A stretch of DNA of 64,000 nt from Calamus simplicifolius (taxonomy: Eukaryota; Streptophyta; Magnoliopsida; Arecales; Arecaceae), in NCBI GenBank assembly GCA_900491605.1, contig UESW01005048.1, positions 285,909 to 349,908 on the forward strand. Direction: 5' to 3'. Shown in pieces: positions 47,800-57,666 of this stretch. The notes beneath the pieces were generated by a model. The model was not told the DNA's origin and made no database searches. It saw nothing but the letters and a program-made list of their open reading frames with translations. A program made the position numbers and the translations under genes. Within the stretch, counting starts at the first letter, position 1. Each line of letters begins with the position of its first letter.

Positions 47800-47965
47800 A
47801 AGTTTTACTTTGAAAAAAATTATTATATTTGGTTTTCAGGATAATTCTATTTTCAATTTTTATTTTTATGAAAACAAAAGTATTTGTAAAAATGTCTTTG
47901 ATGAGTGAGCATAAAAAATAATTTTTTGAAAAACATAACTTCAAAATAGCATAAATCAGAATTAA

Positions 47966-48017
<52 letters not shown>

Positions 48018-48440
48018 TTGTTTTCTATAGAAACAAAAAGGAGGAAAAAAAATAAAGATAAAAAATTTGAAAGCATAAAGTGAACGGTATTCCCTTTATT
48101 TTTTTCATTTATCTTTCTAGAAGGCGTTATTATAATGGAAAAAATAAAAAATAAATTTTATATTCATCTACTAAATATATTTTTTTAGAGATTAGAAAGT
48201 AAAAATTGATAATGATTTTTAGAAATAAAAATAAAAAATAAAGTTAGAAAATATTCTAGAGAACCCAATGCAATGTAGCCTTATGCTTACTTGATCTCAA
48301 CTGTAGCACCAGCCTCAAGCTTCACATAAAAGCACGACTAGCATGTGTTTCAAAATCCACTTTGTTTTATTCTTGCTTTGTAAAAAGATCGTTGGCCCTC
48401 CCAATTAAAGAATGTCCTTGCTTGTCGGAGGCTCCCTGCC
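47800..48440. repeat. Duplicated upstream region, copy A
   Basis: Matches 49340-49880 in order: 'attttcaatttttattttt', 'tctttctagaaggcgtt', 'agagaacccaatgca', 'ctcaagcttcacataaa' and 'catgtgtttcaaaatc', then 'actttgttttattc'. Copy B leads into the ankyrin gene, so copy A looks like the upstream region of a lost paralogue. It contains an (AT)n run at about 47968-48014. Confidence 0.75.
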
Positions 48441-49339
48441 GTTGGCGGCAACATTTAGCTCCTACTTTTGGAATAGAACAATCAACATTCGAAGCACACT
48501 GCTTTTTTTTTTTTAAAAAAAAAATCAATTTAGCTTTGAATTTTGTTTTTGTACTTTTGCCAAAAGAATGATGCTCCATGGATCACGTAAAAGAAAAGCG
48601 ACAAATTCTCCATGGGTAATAGAAGGTTGCATGCTTATCAAAACAAATATATGGCGACATTGAGATGAATGGTACCATAACTGTTTAAAACCCGGTGACG
48701 CAACCATAAAATTATCTAGTTTGGATCGAACTGATGGTTTCTTGGATCATTTATGAACAAACAATCAAATCAAAAAACTTTGTTGTCCTTTGAATTTCTA
48801 ACTCTTCCATATGTCAGACAAAAATAAAAATAAAAACTTACGGATTTACTAATCATCGAAGTTTTAGTGAATCGATGATCCAAATTAGCCAAGCCTATAA
48901 AACTATATTGACAACAACATAGCTGGTGTAGATTATATCAGGCCAATCAATATTATTGATGTGCAGATAGAAACTATGATTGATTTGAGCTATCATATAT
49001 GATAGATTAAGTCTACCTAAGATTGGCTTGTTGATCTTGGCTATTGCCTATTTTGCTAATCTTCTATTTGGTGCTCTTTTATTTGGTATCGAGGTTTGCA
49101 AGTCTCTAACACCTTTACCTCCGCGCTTCACTCCACCACTCTAGGTATGATGTCCCTTACAATAGTTTCATATCGAAAAATTGGAAGTTGGTTATATGTT
49201 TATAACCAGTTAAGGAAGATGAACAAGTGCCAATTGGATATCTTTTGAGCTGTGATGTCCCAAGTTGGTATGAACCTTATTCGTCCTACTTTCTTGTAAC
49301 GAAACGGATTCATGGGTGTTGCAGGCCCGGAGCCCGGAT
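48441..49339. other. Spacer between the two duplicated upstream regions
   Basis: No gene recognised. The part from about 49146 to 49340 ('tgatgtccc' twice, ending 'gcccggagcccggatatg') looks like a fragment of a dispersed repeat, but its ends are not defined. Confidence 0.4.
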
Positions 49340-50090
49340 ATGTTTGATTTTTAAGGATAATCTTATTTTCAATTTTTATTTTCAAAAAAAACTATAAAAA
49401 TATCTTTGGCAAGTGAAAATAAAAATATTATTTTTAAAACATATTTTTAAAATAATAGAAATCAGAAAGCAATTTAAAGATATATATTTTCACTATCTTC
49501 TATCAAATGAAAACAAAAAAATGAATAATATTCTCTTTAATTTAATTTTTTCATCTATCTTTCTAAAAGGCGTTGTTATAATGAAAACAAAAAAATGAAA
49601 ATAATCTTTTTAGTGATTAAAAAATAAAGAAATGATAATAAGTTTAGAAATGAAAATAAAAAATAAAAACAGAAAATATTTCAGAGAACCCAATGCAGCC
49701 TTAGCCACATGGAATTTAAAGTCTCTCTTTTGCACCATTAACAGATCTCATGGTAGCTAGCATCAGTCTCAAGCTTCACATAAAGCACTACGTACCAGCA
49801 TGTGTTTCAAAATCAACTTTGTTTTATTCTCGCTTTGTAAACGAACGATGCTCCTCCTAATCAAGAATTTCCTTTAGACGATTTGCATGCTCGGGAAAAA
49901 AAGAACCCGGCCGCTACATAAGACCTCATGATTTAGACGATTTGCTTCCGAAAAGTAGTGAATTAATTAAATAGATGAATTGAGATAAGGGCATCCATGC
50001 ATGCCTACTGCCTTTCCCTTTCTATTTAAGATGGCCGGGCACCCTCATACTGCATTAATGCATCCCTCCCATGCATCACCATGTCGTCCG
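49340..50090 (+). promoter_or_regulatory. Upstream region and promoter of the ankyrin gene (copy B)
   Basis: Copy B of the duplication (49340-49880), then about 200 bases to the start codon. A TATA-type TATTTAAG lies at 50023-50030, about 60 bases before the ATG at 50091. Confidence 0.55.
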
Positions 50091-51156
50091 AAGAAGCTGC
50101 TCCGATGGGCACTTCAGCTCTAGCCTTTCCGAGCCCTCAGGCCCGTGAGGCGCATGAGAAAAGGGTTAAAGATATGTTCGTAATGTAAGACTTAATTTAA
50201 ACATATTGATCACGATATCAATATATTATTATGATCGATAATTACCTCCAGCCATTATTATTAATGGTCTATCCGATGAGGGTAAGAAATTCGATCTTCC
50301 TTGAATCAGCTACACGGGATCTTGATCTTCCTTTCTTTAGGGATCTTGAACTTCCTCCCTTCGATGGATCTTGATTGATCTTGTTCCTCCTCGCGATGGA
50401 TCTTGATTGAGTTCTTCTAATCAACGAGCCATCGCATTCTGATGGTGTATGCCCTCAGGATGTGCTCTTGATCAGGGACTCAATGCCAATGCCTCCGCTT
50501 ATTAGGTTTTCCTTTCGATAACCCATGTTGAAAACTTTAGAAAGGGTCCCTTTTTATACTCAATTCCTTCACCGCATGCTCCCATCAAGCAAGCGTTCAA
50601 ATATTAAAGGGGGGCTGTTATCACTTAACGCTAGTTAATAAAATAAGGACCATTAAAAGGCTATGGGTTATTACACGTAAATGCAATGAGCGGGCTGTGG
50701 CAAGAGGTGGCAACAACCTATGCCGAGAACCACTTGTTCCGGGTGGCCACGATCGCCCAGACTGGGGACACCGTGCTGCACCTGGCCGTGTCCAGCAGTG
50801 TGGAATCGAACATGAAGCTGCTCGTGGACAGCGTCGCCGATGGAGAACGCGGCAGAGATATCCTGGGGATCGAGAACGAGAGGGGCGACACAGCGCTGCA
50901 CTTGGCAGCGGCTCTGGGGATGGAAGAGGCATGCCGGGCCATGTTCGGCCGGTGCCCAGAGCTGGTGATCGAGGCTCGAAATAAGCAAGGCGAGACGCCC
51001 TTCTTCAAGGCTCACGGACAGAGGGTCGTTAATTCAACAAACAACGAAGCTTTACTTGAATTTCAAAAGATAAAATTCAACCCTCTAATCTCCCTGGACA
51101 TGCTGAGAGCAGCCGGCATCTTCAACATTTCCATGTTGTCATGGACGACTACTTAG
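50091..51156 (+). pseudogene. Ankyrin-repeat protein (ITN1/ACD6-like), disrupted by a solo LTR
   Basis: Starts MSSEEAAPMGTSALAF at 50091. Coding sequence stops at 50183, where a 492-bp solo LTR sits, and resumes in the same frame after the second CGTAA (DMFV before, NAMSGLWQEV after). Ankyrin repeats follow: TGDTVLHLAVS, ERGDTALHLAAALG and KQGETPFF. This resembles the N-terminal ankyrin part of plant membrane proteins that act in stress, salt and cell-death signalling. Similarity ends at about 51027 (KAHGQR); the remaining residues to TAG at 51154-51156 look unrelated, and the further repeats and C-terminal PGG transmembrane domain of the family are absent. Both the insertion and the truncation mark it as a pseudogene. 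Confidence 0.8.
50184..50675 (-). mobile_element. Solo LTR inside the ankyrin coding sequence
   Basis: 492 bp, plus-strand ends TGTAAGACTTAA and GGTTATTACA, with perfect 5-bp target duplications CGTAA at 50179-50183 and 50676-50680. On the minus strand it begins TGTAATAACCC and has a TATA-type GTATAAAAAGGG near 50550. No internal coding sequence remains, so an ancestral element was removed by LTR-LTR recombination. Confidence 0.9.
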
Positions 51157-51795
51157 AACAGAATTAGTCACTCTAAAATCAAAAAGCATTCATTCGAAGT
51201 CAGACTATGGAATTCCGTGGACGCTGCCTTGAGAGTGAGGGTGAATTTTTCCTGGAAGGAAGTGCACGGGTTTTTGATATGACATAAGAGCATGGTCCGT
51301 TGAAAAAAACAGCCCACCTTTTTCTAAAGATCCTTGAAGGAAATATTATTTGACGATACAAAATTATTCCAATAGCTTCGCTTTCGTATTTCTCCAATCT
51401 TCCATCGTGTTTTTCTTCCTTCTTGTCCCGATTACTGCGTTTCCGACGCCGTCGTGATTTGTGGAAGCAGCCCTTGGTCAAATTTAGTTTCTAAAGTCAG
51501 ATGGTGCATGGTTAATGGGCCTTTGAAGTCTTCAAATTGTCATCCTTGTAACTTCTACTCCGTCTTATTCTATCCAACTGTTGGGGTTTAGCGAAGAGCA
51601 GTGGAATTCCTCGAAGAATAAGAACCTTGGCCTTTTTTTCTTTTTGTTGTCACCAATCAACTTGCCATGACGGTTAGTTGCTTCTTTGTTGCTTCCTTTA
51701 GTTTATGGTGCTGCCCCCCACCTTTTTTTAAAGGATTTTATTTTAACCCTTTTTCATTGGCTGGAACCCTCCCTTTCTCTTCTCACGTACGCGAG
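51157..51795. other. Intergenic, no gene recognised
   Basis: Mixed composition with short open frames only. It ends in 'cttctcacgtacgcgag', part of the target of the MITE that follows. Confidence 0.5.
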
Positions 51796-52473
51796 GGGAA
51801 ATTCTATTTGGCCAGCAAGTTTTGCTTAGGAATCCCCTCATTTTTTTTTCCTTTTTTTTCTCATTAGCCCCCCAAAACTACTCACTAGCCCTCCTACATT
51901 TAAGAAATACCTAAACTACCCCACCCCCTTCCCCTCCCAAAAAAAAATTCTCAGTGGCCCTCCCTTCCCCCGGTCCGACTGCGATCCCTCGCTTGCTCTC
52001 GTTCATGCCTCTTTTGCTCACGGTGCTCCCCGGCGGCGGCTTCCCCAGCAGTGGATCTTCCTCTCCGGCAGGTAAGGTCTCCCTCCCTCCCTCACTTGAT
52101 CCGTCTCCCTCAAAAGTTTTTTTTTTTTAGCCAAGCTCCCCTCCCTCTCGATTCACCTCCCTCAAAGTGTTTTTTTTTTAGCCAAGCTCCCCTCCCTCCC
52201 GGCATCCGCATCCCTCCGATGGCTCCGCCTCCTCTCTGCCACCTCTCCTCCTCCCTCCCACCCTTCCCGTTCTCTATTTGGCCCTGGTTGGCCAAACAGA
52301 GAGTCTCTGTTCGGCCCAGCAGGCCGAACAGATTCAATTCCGTTCGACCTGCCGGGCCGAACAGATTCAAGAAGGGTTATTTTGGTCCAAAAGTTTTGGA
52401 GGCAAATATGTTATTTTTTTAAAGTGGCGTGGGGGGCTCCTGAGCAAAAATCGCGGGCCAAATAGAATCACCC
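51796..52473. mobile_element. MULE-type MITE, 678 bp
   Basis: Terminal inverted repeats GGGAAATTCTATTTGGCC (start) and GGCCAAATAGAATCACCC (end). A 9-bp target duplication, GTACGCGAG (51787-51795) and GTACGTGAG (52474-52482), has one change. The interior is pyrimidine- and GC-rich with a doubled segment 'agccaagctcccctccctc' (about 52130 and 52181) and no transposase. It is related in termini and inner motifs to 46889-47209. Confidence 0.8.
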
Positions 52474-52482
52474 GTACGTGAG

Positions 52483-53817
52483 GCTTCATGGAAGCGAGAC
52501 TCACGTATTCCTCTTCTCGGATACGTGAGGCTTCACGGAAGCCGGACGTTCCTCTTCTCGCGTCACGTGGATCTTCTTCCCACACCGTGAACCTTCCCTA
52601 GCCTTCCCCACCTTCACATGGGCTGGAGACACCGTAAAGCCTTCCCCATGAGCACCTTCACGCGATGGCTGGACACGTCTTCCTAGACCGGAGACACCGT
52701 GAAGCCTCCAACGACTACCACCGTCCCACGAACGGCTTCTCATGCATGAACACGGAGAAGAGAGAGAGGATAGGAAGATAAGAAAAAAATTATTTTAGGA
52801 AAAAAGAATTTGTTTCCTCTTTGTTCATAAAGTCTAGAAATTAGGATTTAAATATATGGTCAAGTTCTTTGTCCATAAACCCTAAAGATTATAGTTTAAA
52901 TTCATAACGAAATAGGATTGGCCTAGATTTTTCAAAAACTCCAATGAACTAATCCAATAAGATTAAACTAATTCTTAAGCCCGTGTACACTCAAACTTGA
53001 TTTAATCTCAACCCTAATACAAGTTAGCCTTCTTGGACCTTGATAATACCACATCAGGCTCAACAATCTTAATACTGGGAACGTGTTACTCATTTATCTT
53101 TCTATTTGAAATCTTTTATGAAATCCTTGTGGCTCTTCATCAGTTACGGTAGATGTGTGTTGTTAAGGACAATGTTCCATGGTTTCAGATTGGTGACCAG
53201 CAGTTTGGCACCGGGCCTACGTCCTGCATTTGAGTTAAGTGGACGTCCTCTAACATATTATTTTAAGAGTAGTCATGTTTAAGGTGTTCCAGAAGTTAAC
53301 AGCGTCTGAGGATATCTGATTTTTTTGTAGTGTTTTTCAGAGATTAAGCTTCAAATTTATCCGTTCAATTTTAAGAGTAGTCTTGTTTACGATGGTGCAA
53401 TGGTTCCAGAACCAGCGTCTGAGGATGTCTGATTTTTTTTATAGTGTTTTTCAGAGATTAAGCTTCAAATTTATCCGTTCACACGTTCAAATATCTTCTG
53501 CCTTTTATACCATCTTTTATATTTTTAAAATTTTCTTTATTTATAATACCATATGCATTTAGAAACACCGGAAAAAAAAAAGCATGCTAGCTATTAGAAG
53601 TTGGCTTTTCGTATAATTCACTCATTCATGTCCTAAAATGTTAACGGTATTTGAATGATCCAATATATATTTGAAGTACGAACGTTCTTAGTTCATTGAT
53701 ATCAAATTGTAGTTCTCATCTAAACCGTTAAAAGAGTGGGTGCTTATTTATAGAGGCGGTGTGGCAGAGAATTGCCTTTTATGAAAATATCTATGGCTTC
53801 GGTGCAGATGATGCTCA
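52483..53817. other. Intergenic with dispersed-repeat character
   Basis: At 52474-52745 'acgtgaggcttca(t/c)ggaag' and 'gacaccgtgaag' motifs repeat. They resemble motifs of the Copia 2 leader at 31.15-31.2 kb, but no element ends are visible. At about 53325-53480 a short segment ('gatttttt', then 'tagtgtttttcagagattaagc') occurs twice. Confidence 0.45.
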
Positions 53818-53984
53818 TGTAACGGTCCAAATCTATTTACTGATCGAATTAACTCTATTAGTGCACCAAAATCATATAACCAAAAAAAATCAGTAGAAGT
53901 TAATGAATAGTAAGTGGATTTGAGTTATAAGCATATAATACATCTCTTTTCCATTCTATGTGTGACTAAATTTGAGGTATTACA
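53818..53984 (-). mobile_element. Short LTR-like repeat, same family as 9410-14299
   Basis: 167 bp, plus strand TGTAACGGTCC to GAGGTATTACA. Its reverse complement aligns with the outer solo LTR near SLAH (shared 'ttatatgcttataactcaa' and 'tattcattaactt'). No matching flanking duplication was found. Confidence 0.65.
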
Positions 53985-54544
53985 ATCTCTTCATCTTAAC
54001 TTATAATGCGACGTTTTTGTCAAATTTAATTTTTTTAAAGCATATTCAAGGTGAGAATCAAATACATGTCAGTATAATAATAAGAGTTCTATCTCATTAT
54101 TTAAGCTAATTTAGCTATTATATTTTTCGAGTGCTTTCTACCAGAGAAACTTCTTTCGCAAAATTATGTTATGTGAATTTAATCAAAAGCTTGTAATGCC
54201 TTTACACCATTATCCTATTTAAAATTAGCTAAAATATATTTTTGGTCCTCAAACTTTCACTTAAAATTTATTTTGATCCTTAAACTTTCGGTTGCTTTAA
54301 CTTAGCTCATCATATTTTAGGAATGCTATATTTTTAATATTTAAATATAAAATTAGTTGAAATTGATGGAATAGCTGATACAACAACAAAAAAGAGCTTT
54401 CACATGTTCGCATTAAAATGGCATATCCTGTATATTGGAATGTTTGGAATGCAGCATTTATAAAGTATTAGAGAGTAATCTGTATAAGAACCAAATAAAT
54501 TTTGAATGAAAGTTTAGGGACCAAAGTATATTTTCAGCATTAAC
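53985..54544. other. AT-rich intergenic DNA
   Basis: No gene, no clear repeat. It includes 'tttggtcctcaaactttcac' and, inverted 200 bases later, 'aaagtttagggaccaaa' (about 54240-54270 and 54507-54525), so a degenerate inverted-repeat element may be present. Confidence 0.4.
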
Positions 54545-55140
54545 AGATTATATATATTGATGGAGGTTAATTTCGAGAGTAAACGCAGCACGTGCCCTCT
54601 ACCTTAACCAAGGAAAACGTTTGTTGGATTCTAAACTGCATGATTTCACATGGAACTCCCCACTATATACGGCACCAATTCTTCGACTTAGGGACACCCA
54701 AGGGGTCCTACATGTTAGGTTACGCCTTGACAAATAGTAAATGGATGCGTTCGGAGAGCTGCAATGGGATGGGAATGCCATGCGTTGGAGTCCAGCTGGT
54801 AATTAAGGCCCTTTTTGTTTTAATTTGCTCACCTGTATGCTGTGACCTTCGGTGAAAGCACTGCAATGGTCTAGCCTGCCTATAAATGCAACACAAGGGA
54901 AAGCACGAAGGTGTCACAGAACAGAACTAAGGAGGTGGCTCCGTTGCTTCGTTACTCTGGAGTGGTTTATCCTCAACAACTGCCCTCGATCGGCTCCTGA
55001 GAAACGCTGAGTAACCCACGAGGCTCTGACCGCCGAGACCGTGGGATATCTGAGATACAACGAGTTCTCCTTAAGAAGGGTAAGAATTGCATCCCTGATG
55101 CTCAGAAATCTTCATTGTTATCTTTCATCTATCATGGAAT
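54545..55140 (+). promoter_or_regulatory. Second copy of the SLAH promoter and 5' leader
   Basis: Collinear with 4308-5124: 'gatttcaca', 'ttcttcgact', 'ggggtcctac', TATAAAT at 54881-54887 followed by 'gcaacacaaggg', the leader 'ggtggctccgttgc', and the splice donor GTAAGAATTGC (GT at 55080-55081). It has a single leader rather than two and an extra ~45-base segment ('ctctgaccgccgagaccg'). No SLAH coding exon follows before the window's mobile elements begin, so the gene it belonged to is lost or lies beyond the window. Confidence 0.8.
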
Positions 55141-55933
55141 AAGTATATTCTAGTCGTGCTTGGAATAAGGCTTCAAATTTTTATCTCGCGGTTGGTCTGT
55201 GCCTCTGCGGCAGATGGGATTCAGTATCATTAATTATTCCGTCTCCTATGCCATGCTGCGTTGGGATTCAGGAGACGAGAATATCCGAGCGAAAGCTGGA
55301 GCCAAGGTAAGTTCGGCTCTCCCCATGCCGTGTAGATTAGGGAACGGGTGTCTGATGGAGGCACGTGCCAGTAGAGCCTCGCTTAATTCTTCCCTCCTGC
55401 CAGAATAATAATAAAATATCGAGCGGCTGGCGGGGAAGCGCTGTTGGCGGGCGGGAAGTGTCATTTTTCGCACGTGAGCGTTAACACGTTGGTTCTTGGC
55501 TTACGCAAGACTCGCTTCTTCGTCAAATTTCGCTGTGGGCATTCATTCGGCCGGGAAGGTTCCAGAGGCCCGGCGGCAGAAATATATAATTATAAAATAA
55601 CGGAGAAGAGAAGAGTTTTTTTTAAAAAAAAAAATCTAGCTGTTTTGTTAGAATTATTCCGAGGCCAAAGAAGATGGCTGCTTTCAAGATCTTGCCTTTA
55701 AATTTCTTAGGGCTGTTGAAGGAATTATTTATGCGTTATTCGCTAGGGCGTTGAGAACGAAGAGAAACCCAAAAAATAAAATAATAAGTAGAATAAGAAC
55801 AATAAAATCTTAACTTTAGTATAAATAAATACAATTAATTTTTATATTATTTAAAAAATTATTCAAAATTAAATTACCATCTCGGCTACATGCCTTCCGG
55901 CTAGGCGGTTATTGACAAGGGAATGGAATTAAT
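55141..55933. other. Intergenic or intron remnant, no gene recognised
   Basis: It may be the start of intron 1 of a lost SLAH paralogue. Open frames here (for example 55199-55408) match nothing I know. Confidence 0.4.
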
Positions 55934-56895
55934 TGTTGCCGCGGAAATCCGTTCTTCGACTTGGGTGCGCTTCTGGCTCCTAATCCGGATGCCGATCTCG
56001 ACGCTCAGGGTGGAACCTGCAAGACAGCCCACACGCAGAGGATTTCCCTGGGGTTGCCCTCCACGGGAACCCTCCGACGCCCAAGTCAGTGGAGATTCAC
56101 AGCAAACATGTGTGAGGAGAAGACTCTCACAGAAGAGTTTCCCGAATGGGTTTATCTTCAGGAGCTCGAGCTCTGTGGAAGCTTCAATGGAGTATGAGAG
56201 CCAGTGATTGAGTGCGTACCTGAAAGGTTTGAGGGCCGTGGTATTTATAGGCAGTCACCTGGTACCTTGGGCGCGTTGCGAGGGGTCTGAAAGTTGTTGA
56301 GATTCGAAACGGATTCGAATCAAGTTCGTTACAAGGCCAGTAGGGTCTGTATCTTGTCAGTTAGAAGATCGACGGTCAGGAGAGTTGATTGATGCCTTGA
56401 GATTCAGCGATCGTGTAGGTTCTAGGCTACCCTATGGCCCTTAGCCACTTTGGGACATGATTCTCCATTTTGGAATCTTATTTAGTTATCACGAATTCAA
56501 ACTCTCCCGCACCGAATTTCACGGAGGTATTTGAGTGCCTCGGTTCGGCCGAGGCAAGGATCAATTCGGTTTTCCGAGGTGCAAGATGACTCGGGCTGCC
56601 GAGGTATGAAGATAGCTCGAAACGCCGAGGATGAAGATAGCTCGGGCTGCCGAGGTATGAAGATAGCTCGGGCTACCAAGGATGAAGATAGCTTGGGTTA
56701 CCGAGGATGAAAATAGCTCGAGCTGCCGAGGTATGAAGATAGCTCGGGCCATCGAGGGGACCCAACGTCGCTGAGGGCAATTGGGCTTCGCTGCTTGGTG
56801 GCTGTGACAGCTGGCTGACAAGACGTTGGGATTGGACTTGACCCAATTGTCGACGCATGCGGGTATTAATGCAATGATAATTTTACCCCTCATCA
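55934..56895 (-). mobile_element. LTR of a third Tat-type element
   Basis: The right end CATCA (56891-56895) is followed by a polypurine tract (minus strand) and the antisense ORF, the same layout as the complete element. 'ggaaccctccgacgcccaagtcag' near 56065-56090 matches the U5 part of that element's LTR. A minus-strand TATA-type CTATAAATAC lies near 56250. The left end is a guess at TGTTGCC (55934). Confidence 0.65.
56570..56760. repeat. ~26-29-bp tandem repeat in LTR 3
   Basis: Six to seven units of 'gatgaagatagctcgggctgc' followed by 'cgaggta'. It lies in the U3 part, the same position as the GC-rich minisatellite of the complete element, but unrelated in sequence. Confidence 0.85.
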
Positions 56896-56911
56896 CATGC
56901 CCCCCACTCCC
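56896..56911 (-). other. Polypurine tract of Tat-type element 3
   Basis: Minus strand gggagtggggggcatg directly before the LTR start TGATGAGGGG. Confidence 0.7.
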
Positions 56912-57285
56912 TAGTCCGAAGTGTAAATTCGGATGTAGGGAGTAGAGTTCTGGAATAAGTTCATTTGTAGGGATTCTAAAGATGGGCAATGATAATCTCG
57001 TAAATGATGGGTCATCGTTTCGTCATCATTTTTCGCTACAACACGAGGAGGGAACGCCTCTTTTCTAGCAGGCCCCGATTGCGGGGGTCCCGCGTGGCAG
57101 TGTTTTGCATTTTTTGGTGCCCACATCGGAAGTCTTAGCGCTTTGGGCTTTCTTTCTGGAGTGCTATTTAAAGAGGGCTAGGGTGGCGTCCTTTCTATAA
57201 CGCCTTCTCGCCCTGCTGTAGAGATTTTTCATTCCTTCCTGAACCCTTGCTTGCTTATTCGTGCTCCGCCCTTTATTCTGCCAAT

Positions 57286-57662
57286 ATGAAAGGTCCGGGT
57301 GATGTTGCCTCAGAGATAACCCTTGACGACCTGGATAGAATCTATTGCCATTATAGGGTTCCTCGGGATGTGTCGCTATGGATGCCGAAGGCCGAGCACA
57401 GGGTATCGACAGAGTTAAGCCGTTGGGTCTTCTTCTATAAGGAGAGCCTAGGGGCAGGTCTCCGATTCCCTCTTCACCTGCTGGTGTAGGAGGTGATGAG
57501 GTTTTATAACATTTGCACAATAATGGTGGCCCGAATAGCTGGCACAATCTCATCGGGTTCATTTCAATGTGTAGCCGTGTTGGGGTGACTGCGACCCTTT
57601 CTATATTCCGAGTTTGTTATAACCTGGTTTCGGAAGAAGCTCTAAGTGGCCCTATATTGGCC
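57286..57662 (+). pseudogene. Antisense ORF of element 3, truncated
   Basis: ATG at 57286. It reads ITLDDLDRIYCHYRVP, then WVFFYKESLGAGLRFPLHLL to a stop at about 57487. In another frame it continues GPNSWHNLIGFISMCSRVGV and ATLSIFRVCYNLVSEE to about 57655. These align with the Transposase_28-like block of the other two antisense ORFs (LYEN/EFFxxGLRLPxHPF, PNSIRxIIxF, FRxFYxL). The frame is broken once and then cut by the CACTA element, so the linker and coiled coil are missing. The stretch from 56912 to 57285 is its leader, with a TATA-type CTATTTAAAG near 57163. Confidence 0.75.
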
Positions 57663-57666
57663 CCCG

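Noticed and set aside
50185..50690. Intron in the ankyrin gene with a GTAAGA donor
   Set aside because: Perfect CGTAA duplications and TG...CA ends identify a solo LTR; the frame is restored without invoking splicing, and the acceptor lacks a pyrimidine tract.
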